A stretch of 64,000 bases of DNA from Ruminiclostridium sp. (GTDB taxonomy: Bacteria; Bacillota; Clostridia; Oscillospirales; Ruminococcaceae): contig JAGBHT010000005.1 of assembly GCA_017935365.1 (NCBI GenBank), positions 31,351 to 95,350 of the forward strand, written 5' to 3'. Below the pieces are notes generated by a model. That model did no database searches, had not been told where the DNA came from, and saw nothing but the letters and a program-made list of their open reading frames with translations. Within the stretch, counting starts at the first letter, position 1. The number at the start of each line of letters is the position of its first letter. Shown here piece by piece: positions 26,274 through 34,777 of the stretch. The position numbers and the translations under genes are program-made.

Positions 26274-26501
26274 TCAGTCTTTTTTCATACCGAGCAGGGC
26301 TTCCATAGCCGCCTTGGGCAGTGCCTGCGATGATTCTTTATTCATATCCTGTGCATCTCTGAGCTCGTTTCGGATTATCTTCACATCTTTCGGTGCGGAA
26401 ATGCCGATCTTGACTCTGTCCTTAGCAATTTCAAGGATGGTTATTTCAATGTTGTCGGATATTGTAAGACTTTCGTCCGTTTTTCGTGTTACTACAAGCA
26501 T
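26274..26501 (-). CDS. csrA: Carbon storage regulator CsrA
   Basis: A 75-residue RNA-binding dimer subunit: MLVVTRKTDESLTISDNI and RVKIGISAPKDVKIIRNEL match the family. In Firmicutes CsrA blocks translation of flagellin mRNA until FliW captures it. The ATG shares a base with the fliW stop, so the two are translationally coupled. The C-terminal tail (ALPKAAMEALLG) is longer than in E. coli, as in other FliW-regulated CsrA proteins. Confidence 0.95.
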   Translation of the reverse strand: MLVVTRKTDESLTISDNIEITILEIAKDRVKIGISAPKDVKIIRNELRDAQDMNKESSQALPKAAMEALLGMKKD

Positions 26502-26938
26502 TACTTTGCCCCCTTATCGACATATATCGGCAGGCGGATCTCATACTTTTCGGGGAGTATCACCTGAGCGGCGAGATTTTCGTCTGTGTTTATAACTATG
26601 GGACACTTCATATTAACCGTAGTCTTTTTGTAGTCCTCCGGTACGACTGCTATGGATAAGCATCTGACATTTGAATTATCGTTTATCTTAAGCAGTTTCT
26701 TTTCGGAGCTGTTAAGCGTGATCTTATAAGCTCCGTCTATAATAGCGGGATCGAAAACGATAAAACACGGTGTGACATTTTCCGTAGACTGTAACCACAT
26801 CGGGTATACGTTTTCACCGAGGGGGCTTAACAGTGCAAACTGTCTGCATTCTTCAAATGCAAAAAGTCCTGACGGGAAGTTGAATATCTTGCTTTCGTCT
26901 ACATTTACTTTGCCGAAATCCCTGGTCATTATCTCCAT
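26501..26938 (-). CDS. fliW: Flagellar assembly factor FliW
   Basis: A 145-residue beta-barrel-type protein with the FliW N-terminus (FPSGLFAFEECRQFALLSP). FliW binds flagellin or CsrA exclusively, so free flagellin releases CsrA to repress its own synthesis. Coupled to csrA by a one-base overlap. Confidence 0.94.
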   Translation of the reverse strand: MEIMTRDFGKVNVDESKIFNFPSGLFAFEECRQFALLSPLGENVYPMWLQSTENVTPCFIVFDPAIIDGAYKITLNSSEKKLLKINDNSNVRCLSIAVVPEDYKKTTVNMKCPIVINTDENLAAQVILPEKYEIRLPIYVDKGAK

Positions 26939-26973
26939 TGATCTTTACCGTTTCCTTTCAGATCTCTTGTTTA

Positions 26974-27600
26974 TCAGCCTTTTGTATTGAGCTTTTTAGG
27001 TGCAACGTACGCCGGATTTGCACTCGGCGGAACGTAGATAGGCTCACCGAGATACTCTATCTCTACTCTGGGACGTTCTTTTACTATAAATTCGATATTG
27101 CCGGGAACGAACTCGACAACGGAGGAATTTATGTTTTCCCAGTCGATATTTATATCCGTGGGAGTGTAATTGATGCTCAGTGTACCTTTGTCAAACGATA
27201 CATCGGCACCGCCCTTGGGCAGAAAATCTATCGCTGTTTCTATTGTTGCGCCTGCACGCATCTGCTGTGCGGCGATCTCTGATGGCGAAACGCCTCTTGC
27301 GAGCTGGTTGCCCTCGTTTACTATTCTTGCTACTCCCTGATAGGCTATCTTGAAACCTCTGTCGGCTTCATTCTGATTGAAGTCGGACGCATTATATTCG
27401 CCGTAGCCCATACTTGAGCGAGCGGCATAAGTATCGATATTTATCTTTGCGGGTCTGCTCTCCATCTTGTATCCGCCGGGTGTACGGTTGATGTCGATCT
27501 TGAGCGGCTGTTTGTCTTCCGGTGCTTTAAGCGTGCCGTTTGTGACATTTACTTCGATACTTATCGGTATACTCGTGATCTTAAGCAAATTCGGATTCAT
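26974..27600 (-). CDS. DUF6470 family flagellar-locus protein (YviE-like)
   Basis: A 208-residue protein beginning with the strand pattern LLKITSIPISIEVNVTNGTLK and carrying repeated short hydrophobic strands (KIDINRTPGGYKMESRPAKINID). It sits between flgL and fliW, exactly where B. subtilis has yviE. The role is not established; its position suggests a part in late hook-filament assembly. No signal peptide is seen. Confidence 0.75.
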   Translation of the reverse strand: MNPNLLKITSIPISIEVNVTNGTLKAPEDKQPLKIDINRTPGGYKMESRPAKINIDTYAARSSMGYGEYNASDFNQNEADRGFKIAYQGVARIVNEGNQLARGVSPSEIAAQQMRAGATIETAIDFLPKGGADVSFDKGTLSINYTPTDINIDWENINSSVVEFVPGNIEFIVKERPRVEIEYLGEPIYVPPSANPAYVAPKKLNTKG

Positions 27601-27651
27601 TATATCTTCCTCCCTATTTATTTTTTCGCTCCTCCCATAAAGAGCGGCAGT

Positions 27652-28647
27652 TTATGAAATGTACTGGAATATGCTCATCGGAATTACCGATGAAGCAAAC
27701 TGAAGTGAAACGTTGTAAATCGCTTCGAGCGTCTTCCAGTTCGTTGTTTCTGCACCCATGTCCGTACCCTCAAGGTTGTTCTGCTGTTCGAGCAGTGTTT
27801 CCTTGTTGTTGGTAAGGCGGTTGGTGTTGTATTCGATATATTCCTGCTTGTTACCTATATCTGCGTGAGCTACGCTGACGCTTGTCTGTGCGGCTCTCAG
27901 CTTGTCGATATAGTCCATAGCCTTTATCTTGTCGCCCTCTCTTACTGCCTGTGCGGCACTCAGAGTGATCTGTATTATATTCTTTGAAACACCGTCCTCA
28001 TCCTTGCCGCAACCGGTTATCTTTGCGCCGTTGAATGTAACGGGGAGAGCCGACTGGGGGTCTACTCTGCCTGTTGCGGGATCGATCACCATTCCGATAC
28101 CGATATCGGTGTAGCTTGATTCGGAATAGGGGAAATCCTCGGGATCGTCAAGAGAGCTTATGTCAACTCCGTTGTAAGTGATCGTCTTCTGACCGCCGAT
28201 GTCTTCGATCTTGAATATCGTGGCGTCGTTGTTTACGCCGCCGAAAATTCTTCTTTCGGCTATATCTGTGTTGAAAAGTCTTACTATCTCGTCTGCATAG
28301 GTTTCAACAGTCTGCGCGAGGATCTCCTCGTCCTCATCGTGCTGTGTACCGTTTGCGGCATATGTGACCTTTTCGATTATGCTGTCGAGAATGTCGTTAA
28401 CATTCATCAGAACGCTGTCAGCACCGTTATAGATCTGCTGGGCGGTTTCAAGGTTGCCCAGATAATCGTTTGTGTTGGCGAGCGCTTTTCTTGTTCTCAG
28501 CGCTTTTGCGGCGCTTATCGGGTCTTCGCTCGCTCTGTTGTATCTCTTAGTCGAATTTATCTTTCTTTCGGAAGCGTTCTTTCTTTCGAGAGCGGCATTA
28601 AGCTGTGACATATAACGTCTGTTGGTCATACTCTGCGTTATTCTCAT
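27652..28647 (-). CDS. flgL: Flagellar hook-associated protein 3
   Basis: A 331-residue flagellin-like protein: N-terminal MRITQSMTNRRYMSQLNAALER coiled segment and a C-terminal helix ending SLQFASSVIPMSIFQYIS. FlgL joins the hook cap protein FlgK to the filament. It follows flgK by 20 bases. Confidence 0.94.
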   Translation of the reverse strand: MRITQSMTNRRYMSQLNAALERKNASERKINSTKRYNRASEDPISAAKALRTRKALANTNDYLGNLETAQQIYNGADSVLMNVNDILDSIIEKVTYAANGTQHDEDEEILAQTVETYADEIVRLFNTDIAERRIFGGVNNDATIFKIEDIGGQKTITYNGVDISSLDDPEDFPYSESSYTDIGIGMVIDPATGRVDPQSALPVTFNGAKITGCGKDEDGVSKNIIQITLSAAQAVREGDKIKAMDYIDKLRAAQTSVSVAHADIGNKQEYIEYNTNRLTNNKETLLEQQNNLEGTDMGAETTNWKTLEAIYNVSLQFASSVIPMSIFQYIS

Positions 28648-28667
28648 GTTAATCTATCCCTTTCCGC

Positions 28668-30227
28668 TTATCTACCGACAAGTCCCATTTTTTCTATTAT
28701 AGTATCAAGCGCTTCATCAAGCGTTGTGAGCATTCTGGAAGAGGCGTTGAACCACTTTGAATAGTTCAGCATATTTACGCCCTCTTCTGTTTCAGAAACG
28801 CCCATTATTGCATCTCTGCTGTCAAGAAGCGATGTTGATGTTTCGGTGTACATATCGCACTGCTTTTCGGCAAATTCGATATTCTGTGCAAGGCGGTTGT
28901 TGAGGAAGAGAATGAAGTCGTAGCTTGAACCCTCATAGTCGCCCTGACCTATCTGAACGCTGTCGTCCATACCGAGCAGTAACTTGTTTACTGCGTTGCC
29001 GTCGAGGTTTACGGGATAATCGTAAGCGCCCGTGTCCTCGTTGTATATCTTGGCTATCATTGTAGCGTCTTTCAGCCACGCGTCTGAAATTCTTATGTTT
29101 CCGGCATTTATCGGCGAACCGTCCGCACTTGTGAACATCAGTCTGTCGTCCGACTCGTCGCCGCCGTTGAGCTTGTTCATAAGTCCCGCAAACTGCTTTG
29201 CAAACTCGTCAACTGCCGACTGATAATACTTGATACCGTAGTCGGTGGTCTGCTTGCCGGATGCGTATGAGCCGTTACCGTTTATCATATCGGTATAAGC
29301 CTTTATCGAGCCGCTGCCGAGTACCATATTGTTGCCGTCTGTCAGTTTCAGCACTGCGGCGCCGTTTTCTTCATACTTTGCATTGAATGCGTCAAAATCC
29401 TTGCCGGTAACGAAATGGTTGCTCTTCTGACCGTCTACGATCATAAGACCTCCCATTGTGATCTTTACCGAGCCGTCAAAGTTATCTTCAACGTGGATAT
29501 CGCCGAACTCACTGAGCTGGTCGATTAGGTTGTTTCTTGCATCGAGCATTTCGTTAGGTCCGTAGCCGCCTGTAACGGACAAGCCGTTATATATAAGGTC
29601 TGCGCCTGTTATGGCGTACTCGTCTACTACCTGCTTGTTGTATTCAACTATTTCGTCTATTATACGGTTTGCGTCTTCAAGGGTCGAATGCAGATCGTAT
29701 AAGGTCTGATTTTCGAGGTTTTTAAGGTCTGTGCTCTGCTGAGTGAACAGTTTGCAGATGTTGTAAGCCTGGTTTCTTACAACGCTTGCAAGCTCTTCTC
29801 TGTCGGCGCTGTCTTCTGCGTATTTACGCAGAGCCGATTTGAACTGGTCGAACTGGTATGCCATACCGACATTTTCGTATGTATCGGAGAAGTTAGTCAG
29901 CGCAGTTTCGATCTCGCTCATTATAGACGACTGCTGATTGTATTCCGCAACGTAACAGCTGTTGTCCCTGTAACGCTTGTCAAGATATTCATCTCTTGTC
30001 TGGCTTACACCGCTTGCAAATACGCCCTGGCTTGAAAGTCCCAGACGGGCGAGCTTTGTGGTGTATATTCCGCTCATGTTCATGTAGCTGGAATATACGT
30101 CAAGGCGTTGTCTTGTGTAGCCTACCGTATCACGGTTCGACAGGTTGTTGCCGGTTACGTCCAGCGCCTTCTGCGCCATCTGAACCGAACGTTTCTGGAT
30201 CTCTAATCCTAAAAATGAAGCTCTCAT
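28668..30227 (-). CDS. flgK: Flagellar hook-associated protein 1
   Basis: A 519-residue rod/hook-family protein with the N-terminal signature ALDVTGNNLSNRDTVGYTRQR and a C-terminal domain with GVSETEEGVNMLNYSKWFNASSRML. It forms the first junction ring between hook and filament. Eleven bases after flgN. Confidence 0.95.
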   Translation of the reverse strand: MRASFLGLEIQKRSVQMAQKALDVTGNNLSNRDTVGYTRQRLDVYSSYMNMSGIYTTKLARLGLSSQGVFASGVSQTRDEYLDKRYRDNSCYVAEYNQQSSIMSEIETALTNFSDTYENVGMAYQFDQFKSALRKYAEDSADREELASVVRNQAYNICKLFTQQSTDLKNLENQTLYDLHSTLEDANRIIDEIVEYNKQVVDEYAITGADLIYNGLSVTGGYGPNEMLDARNNLIDQLSEFGDIHVEDNFDGSVKITMGGLMIVDGQKSNHFVTGKDFDAFNAKYEENGAAVLKLTDGNNMVLGSGSIKAYTDMINGNGSYASGKQTTDYGIKYYQSAVDEFAKQFAGLMNKLNGGDESDDRLMFTSADGSPINAGNIRISDAWLKDATMIAKIYNEDTGAYDYPVNLDGNAVNKLLLGMDDSVQIGQGDYEGSSYDFILFLNNRLAQNIEFAEKQCDMYTETSTSLLDSRDAIMGVSETEEGVNMLNYSKWFNASSRMLTTLDEALDTIIEKMGLVGR

Positions 30228-30238
30228 TTATCCTCCGA

Positions 30239-30718
30239 TTATATGTTTCCTATAAAACCCTTAGGGGCTGAGGTGTGTTTTATCTTTGCACCGTAGCCGT
30301 TATAGGTTTCTGTGAGTGTCATCCCTGTCTTCCGCATCAGTTCCTCCTGAACTGACAGTTTCTTTTCAACCGTTTCAACGATTATATTGTTGAGCTGCTT
30401 TATTTTAGCCACATATCCCGTAAGCTCGTCATAAAGCAGGGTAAGTTTTGATTTTCTCTCGTCGGGGGCGTCTTCTATAAGCTCTTTTGCTTTTATCTCG
30501 CCCAGTTCCAGCTCTTCAAAAAGAGCTGTCCTTGCATTTTCTTCCGACTGTATTTTCATAACCAGTGCCTGTTCGTCCTCTACCGAGTCAAGTAGCCACA
30601 GCAGGTCATCTGCCATGACCTTTGCCTGCTTTTCGGTAAGGAATGCTACCATATCACGATATGCACTGTTGTATTTTTCAAGAAATCTGATAACCTTATC
30701 GGCTGTTTCTATGGTCAT
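30239..30718 (-). CDS. flgN: Flagellar export chaperone FlgN
   Basis: A 159-residue helical protein with the FlgN arrangement of a long N-terminal helix, a central EEQALVMKIQSEE segment and a C-terminal amphipathic helix. FlgN escorts FlgK and FlgL to the export gate. Its place between flgM and flgK agrees with B. subtilis yvyG. Confidence 0.82.
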   Translation of the reverse strand: MTIETADKVIRFLEKYNSAYRDMVAFLTEKQAKVMADDLLWLLDSVEDEQALVMKIQSEENARTALFEELELGEIKAKELIEDAPDERKSKLTLLYDELTGYVAKIKQLNNIIVETVEKKLSVQEELMRKTGMTLTETYNGYGAKIKHTSAPKGFIGNI

Positions 30719-30745
30719 CGGTACCGGTCCTTTCCGCTTTTTTTA

Positions 30746-31015
30746 TCAGAACATTAGTATCGAGTCCGCAATAGCTTCGGGACTTACGTCGTAAGTGTCG
30801 TTTGCAACACTGTCTGTAAGTGCCTCGATACGCTCTGCCGACGCATTTTCGTTTACCGATGCGGCAAGGTCAGCCTTTGCAGCCTCTACACTTCGTGCAA
30901 AATTGAACTCTATCTTATCTGTCTTCTTCTCTGCGGGAGCAACCTTTGTTTTACCGCTGTTCAGTTTCATCTTACTGTAGACATTTACAATACCGCTGAT
31001 ATTCTTTATTTCCAT
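30746..31015 (-). CDS. flgM: Anti-sigma-28 factor FlgM
   Basis: An 89-residue, mostly unstructured protein with a C-terminal sigma-binding helical region (VEAAKADLAA ... EALTDSVANDTYDVSPEAIADSIL). It holds sigma-28 inactive until it is exported through the finished hook. First gene of the operon and directly behind a sigma-28 promoter, so it is controlled by the factor it inhibits. Confidence 0.88.
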   Translation of the reverse strand: MEIKNISGIVNVYSKMKLNSGKTKVAPAEKKTDKIEFNFARSVEAAKADLAASVNENASAERIEALTDSVANDTYDVSPEAIADSILMF

Positions 31016-31070
31016 TTATTTTCAGCTCCCTTCGGGCAAACTTAGCCTATAAAATTCTTCTACATATATT

Positions 31071-31097
31071 CTATCGGCAGATTTGTATTAAAGTTTA
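31071..31097 (-). promoter_or_regulatory. Sigma-28 (SigD/FliA) promoter of the late flagellar operon
   Basis: Minus strand TAAA (31094-31097)-N15-GCCGATAG (31071-31078). This differs by one base from the consensus TAAA-N15-GCCGATAT. It is about 55 bases upstream of flgM. Confidence 0.88.
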
Positions 31098-31169
31098 TTT
31101 TTATGGGGGATTTTATAAGAAAAATTGCGGATTTTTTATGCAGAATTCAAAAAACAGACAAAATGAAAA

Positions 31170-31193
31170 CCCCGTTATCCGAAGATAACGGGG
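31170..31193 (-). terminator. Terminator of the small surface-protein gene
   Basis: CCCCGTTATC-cgaa-GATAACGGGG, a perfect 10-bp stem with a tetraloop, followed on the minus strand by TTTTCATTTTG. It also insulates the flagellar operon. Confidence 0.85.
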
Positions 31194-31262
31194 TCATAAA
31201 TTCGAACATTGTCCTTCTTAACCACCGAGTGTGGTTAGTATCGAATCTATCAGGTAATTAAA

Positions 31263-31481
31263 TTACTTGTTCTTCTTCTTTAAAACGATACCGCTTACTG
31301 TAAGAGCGCCTGCAGCGAGAGCTACGGGAACTACTGTAAGTACAACACCTGTGTTTGTGTTGCCTGATGAAGCACCGGGAGTAACTGTCTCTGACTTACC
31401 GATGTCACCTGCTGCGAAAGCTGCTGTTGAGCAAGCTGCTACCATTGCGATAGATGCTACTGTTGCTAAAATCTTTTTCAT
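31263..31481 (-). CDS. Small secreted wall-anchored peptide with NTNTG sorting-like motif
   Basis: 72 residues from the ATG at 31481, which has GGAGG eight bases ahead; the ATG at 31496 is part of that ribosome site. It has an N-terminal signal peptide (KKILATVASIAMVAACSTAAFA) and a mature region of about 49 residues. That region ends in NTNTG, a hydrophobic helix and KKKNK, the layout of a sortase substrate, although the usual proline of (L/N)PxTG is Thr. A lone gene between terminators. Confidence 0.65.
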   Translation of the reverse strand: MKKILATVASIAMVAACSTAAFAAGDIGKSETVTPGASSGNTNTGVVLTVVPVALAAGALTVSGIVLKKKNK

Positions 31482-31496
31482 TTCTTTGTCCTCCAT

Positions 31497-31740
31497 GTAT
31501 TCTGTGCTTTAAAAGCACGTTTTAGTTTTTTCAATTATGCAGTCACGGGATTCTCTCAAAAAGTTTCACGCTTTTTAAAAAATATTCAAAAAATTTTTTA
31601 AATTTTGAATATCTCTTTATCAACTGCTTACATTTCGGTAGTCGGCGGCGGGGGCTAAAAAGTTTCAGAAATTTTCAAAAAATTTTAAAAAATTTTTGAA
31701 ACATGGCGTAAAGTCAGTGTTTATGCGGATTCGTGAAATA
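31497..31740. other. AT-rich intergenic region
   Basis: No gene seen. Long A/T runs and an imperfect inverted repeat GTTTCAGAAATTTTC...GAAAATTTTTGAAAC-like (about 31663-31702). A weak minus-strand promoter (TTGAGA-N16-TAATTG, about 31529-31556) may serve the small surface protein. Confidence 0.4.
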
Positions 31741-31745
31741 TAAAA

Positions 31746-31775
31746 AATACGGCTGTAGGGTGAAACAGCCGTATT
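31746..31775 (-). terminator. Terminator of the preA-hydA operon
   Basis: AATACGGCTGT-agggtgaa-ACAGCCGTATT, followed on the minus strand by TTTTTATATTT. Confidence 0.85.
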
Positions 31776-31798
31776 TTATGAAAATCTTTATCGAAAAA

Positions 31799-33283
31799 TC
31801 AGCGCTTTTTTGCAACTCTTTTAGCCTTTGAAATGCAATTTACCGGGCAGACCGTAGCACAGAGGTGACAGCCAACGCACTTTGAGCCGAGAAAAACAGG
31901 TTTTCTTTTATCGCTGTCAAAGTCAAGAGCCTGATGTCCCGCGTCATAGCACGCGACATAGCATCTGCCGCAGCCGATACACTTATTTTTATCGAATATG
32001 GGATATGTAACGGTGTCACGGTCAAGACTGCCGGCATCGGTCATATTCTTATTTGCAAGACCGACAACTTCCGATACGCTGTTGTAGCCCGCCGATGTCA
32101 GCCAGCGGGATAATCCGTCAAGCATATCGTCTATTATTCTGTAGCCGTACTGCATTACAGATGTTGTTACCTGGAGATTTGTACAGCCCATAAGTATAAA
32201 TTCCAGACCGTCACGCCATGTTTCGATACCGCCCATACCGCTTATCGGTACGCTTTCAAGCCGGTCGTTCTTCTTCATATCCGAGATGAAACGCAGAGCG
32301 ATAGGCTTTACCGCTTTACCCGAATATCCGCCGACTGCGGACTTGCCATTTATATCCGGGGTCGGAACGAAGCTGTCAAGATCGACGTTTGTGATGCTCT
32401 TGACTGTGTTTATTGCCGCTATGCCGTCCGCTCCTGCATTTACAGCCGCAATAGCGGGGATCTCCATATTGGTGATATTGGGCGTCATTTTGGCAAGTAC
32501 AGGGAGTTTTGTACCGCGTTTTACTGCGGCGGTGTACTTTGCCACAAGCTCCGGGTTTGTGCCTACATCACTGCCCATGCTGTGACTTGTCATCTGCGGA
32601 CATGAGAAGTTACATTCTATCATGTCAACGCCCGCTTCTTCTGACAGCCGTGCAAGCTCGGTCCACTCGTCCTCGTTTTCGCCCATTATAGAAGATACTA
32701 TTATTTTTGTAGGATAGTTTTCTTTCAGCTTTTTGAGAATGGCGAGGTTTTCTTCAAGAGAGTGGTCGGAGATCTGCTCAAGGTTCTTGAAACCTATATA
32801 AGGTGTGGTTTCCTTGTTCAGAATATCGAAACGGGGAGATACCTCATTCATCTTGGCAAAACCTATCGTCTTGTATACGATACCTGCCCAGCCCATATCA
32901 AGAGCCTTTGCGCACATATCGTAACCGCTTGCTACTACAGAAGAAGATAGGAAGAACGGATTTTCGCACTTCAGTCCGCAGAAAGTCATTGACAGATCGG
33001 CTTTCGGCTCGGTGTCCTTTGCGGCAGAAGCGATATATTCCGCTGCCTGCTTTATTTCAACGGGTCTGTCTATCTTTGCTCTTGTGCAGGCGGTCATACA
33101 GGGCGCGGAGCAGTCGGCACAGCTTGTTATAAAGGCTTTTGCGCCGTTTAAATTATCGAAACGCAGTGAGCGGATAAATCTGTCGGGTTTTGCGCCGCCC
33201 GGACAGGCTTTTGTACAGGGCGCATCGTGGCATAAAAGGCAACGTGCGCTTTCTTCTATCGCTGTATTTTTTACGAATGGCAT
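31799..33283 (-). CDS. preA: Dihydropyrimidine dehydrogenase, PreA type with N-terminal Fe-S domain
   Basis: 494 residues in three parts. Residues 1-80: a cysteine-rich helical domain ([16 protein letters not shown] ... [14 protein letters not shown]) like domain I of mammalian DPD and the start of PreT/GltD. Residues about 95-420: an FMN-binding dihydroorotate dehydrogenase barrel. Residues about 430-480: two [4Fe-4S] motifs ([26 protein letters not shown]). It should reduce uracil or thymine to the dihydro form. The FAD and NADPH domains of full DPD are absent and no preT neighbour exists, so the electron donor may be ferredoxin (inference). Last gene of the pyrimidine operon; ribosome site AAAGGAG. 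Confidence 0.88.
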   Translation of the reverse strand: MPFVKNTAIEESARCLLCHDAPCTKACPGGAKPDRFIRSLRFDNLNGAKAFITSCADCSAPCMTACTRAKIDRPVEIKQAAEYIASAAKDTEPKADLSMTFCGLKCENPFFLSSSVVASGYDMCAKALDMGWAGIVYKTIGFAKMNEVSPRFDILNKETTPYIGFKNLEQISDHSLEENLAILKKLKENYPTKIIVSSIMGENEDEWTELARLSEEAGVDMIECNFSCPQMTSHSMGSDVGTNPELVAKYTAAVKRGTKLPVLAKMTPNITNMEIPAIAAVNAGADGIAAINTVKSITNVDLDSFVPTPDINGKSAVGGYSGKAVKPIALRFISDMKKNDRLESVPISGMGGIETWRDGLEFILMGCTNLQVTTSVMQYGYRIIDDMLDGLSRWLTSAGYNSVSEVVGLANKNMTDAGSLDRDTVTYPIFDKNKCIGCGRCYVACYDAGHQALDFDSDKRKPVFLGSKCVGCHLCATVCPVNCISKAKRVAKKR

Positions 33284-33324
33284 ATAGTATCTCTCCTTTT
33301 CCTCGGTCTACCCTATTACAGACG

Positions 33325-33348
33325 CAGGGGAGATATTGCTCTCCCCTG
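33325..33348 (-). other. Intercistronic hairpin between hydA and preA
   Basis: CAGGGGAGA-tattgc-TCTCCCCTG. It lacks a T-run on the minus strand, so it looks like a stability or processing element rather than a strong terminator. Confidence 0.5.
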
Positions 33349-33378
33349 TCGTAATATAGGCTTTTTTATTATAGGTTA

Positions 33379-34740
33379 TTATAAGTTACCGCTTGAGCTT
33401 CTCTTGATGAACTTGCCCCAGCCACGCTCGCCTAAGAACTCGCCGTCCTTGAATACGAGCTTGCCTCTTGAGTAGGTAGCCTCGGGATAGCCCTTGACCT
33501 TGATACCCTCCCAGATGGTGTGGTCGCAGTCGCTGTGCATCTTGTCGTTTGTTATTGTGAAGTCCTTTGTCGGGTCGTAGATTACGATATCTGCGTCCTT
33601 GCCGACCTCAATTGCGCCCTTTGCGTCGCAACCGAAGATCTTTGCGGGGTTGTATGAGCAAAGCTCAACTGCCTTGTTGAATGTTATCTTGCCCTCGTTT
33701 GCGGCTGAAAGCATATAGGGGTACATATTCTCGATGCCTGCACAGCCGTTGGGGATCTTTGTGAAGTCATCCTTGCCCCAGTCCTTTTCATACGACTGGA
33801 ACGGGCAGTGGTCGGTTGCTATTGTTGTGATAAGACCTTTCTTTATAGCCTCCCACAGGGCAAGTCTGCTTTCTTCGCCCTTCATCGGAGGTGAGCAAAC
33901 AAAGTTTCTGCCGTCTGCTCTCTTGTATACCTCGGAGGTAAATTCGAGATACTGCGGACAGGTTTCGGCATATATCTCGTAACCCTCGTTTCTTGCTCTC
34001 TCTACTGCTTCGATACCCTCTTTGTTTGCAAGGTGTACGATGTACAGCTTTGAATCAAGGCTCTTAGCGAGCTGGATAGCTCTTATATCGGCTTCGCCCT
34101 CTACAAATTCGGGACGGCTCATGTAGTGATACCATGCGCTTGTCTTGCCCTCTGACAGATAACGCTCTGTCAGAACGTCAATAAGCTGTTTGTTCTCTGC
34201 GTGTACCGAGATCATAGCGCCGCAGGACTTTGCTTTTTCAAGCACCTTGTAGAATACGCCGTCCGTTACACCGAAGTCGTATACCATGAATACCTTGAAT
34301 GAAGATACGCCGTAGTTTACTGCGTCCTCGATAGTGTCAAGCAGTCCGTTTGATACGTCCTTTACTGCAACGTGGAAAGCGTAATCGACTGCCGCATCGG
34401 GAGCGCACATTGCGTCACGGCGCTTGATAGCGTCTACCATCGTTTCTCCGAAGTCCTGTAAAATGAAGTCGAATACCGTTGTCGTACCGCCGCAGGCAGC
34501 CGCTCTTGTGCCTGCGTAGTAGTCGTCCGATGAGATCGTACCGCCGAAAGGCATTGCAAGGTGAGTATGCGCATCAATAGCGCCGGGGAGCACCATCTTT
34601 CCGCTTGCGTCAACGACATTGTTTGCATCTGTGCCGGCGTCTGCCGTTATTGCAACTATCTTGCCCTTATCCACGCACACATCGGCTTTGAATGTAGCCG
34701 TTGGCGAAACTATCGTACCGTTTTTGATTATAAGATCCAT
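33379..34740 (-). CDS. hydA: Dihydropyrimidinase
   Basis: A 453-residue cyclic amidohydrolase. Metal ligands: HxH in DAHTHLAMPFGG, a probable carboxylated lysine in SSFKVFMVYDFG, His in SVHAEN and IVHLANKEG, and Asp in ATDHCPF. It opens dihydrouracil or dihydrothymine to N-carbamoyl-beta-amino acid. The neighbouring preA makes this reading stronger than a D-hydantoinase. 37 bases after the aminotransferase gene. Confidence 0.92.
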   Translation of the reverse strand: MDLIIKNGTIVSPTATFKADVCVDKGKIVAITADAGTDANNVVDASGKMVLPGAIDAHTHLAMPFGGTISSDDYYAGTRAAACGGTTTVFDFILQDFGETMVDAIKRRDAMCAPDAAVDYAFHVAVKDVSNGLLDTIEDAVNYGVSSFKVFMVYDFGVTDGVFYKVLEKAKSCGAMISVHAENKQLIDVLTERYLSEGKTSAWYHYMSRPEFVEGEADIRAIQLAKSLDSKLYIVHLANKEGIEAVERARNEGYEIYAETCPQYLEFTSEVYKRADGRNFVCSPPMKGEESRLALWEAIKKGLITTIATDHCPFQSYEKDWGKDDFTKIPNGCAGIENMYPYMLSAANEGKITFNKAVELCSYNPAKIFGCDAKGAIEVGKDADIVIYDPTKDFTITNDKMHSDCDHTIWEGIKVKGYPEATYSRGKLVFKDGEFLGERGWGKFIKRSSSGNL

Positions 34741-34777
34741 AACTTACCATCCTTTCCCGAATCAAGTCAATATTGAA

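Noticed and set aside
23920..26308. Plus-strand ORFs opposite fliD
   Set aside because: They are shadows of the minus-strand gene with hydrophobic, low-information translations and no ribosome sites.
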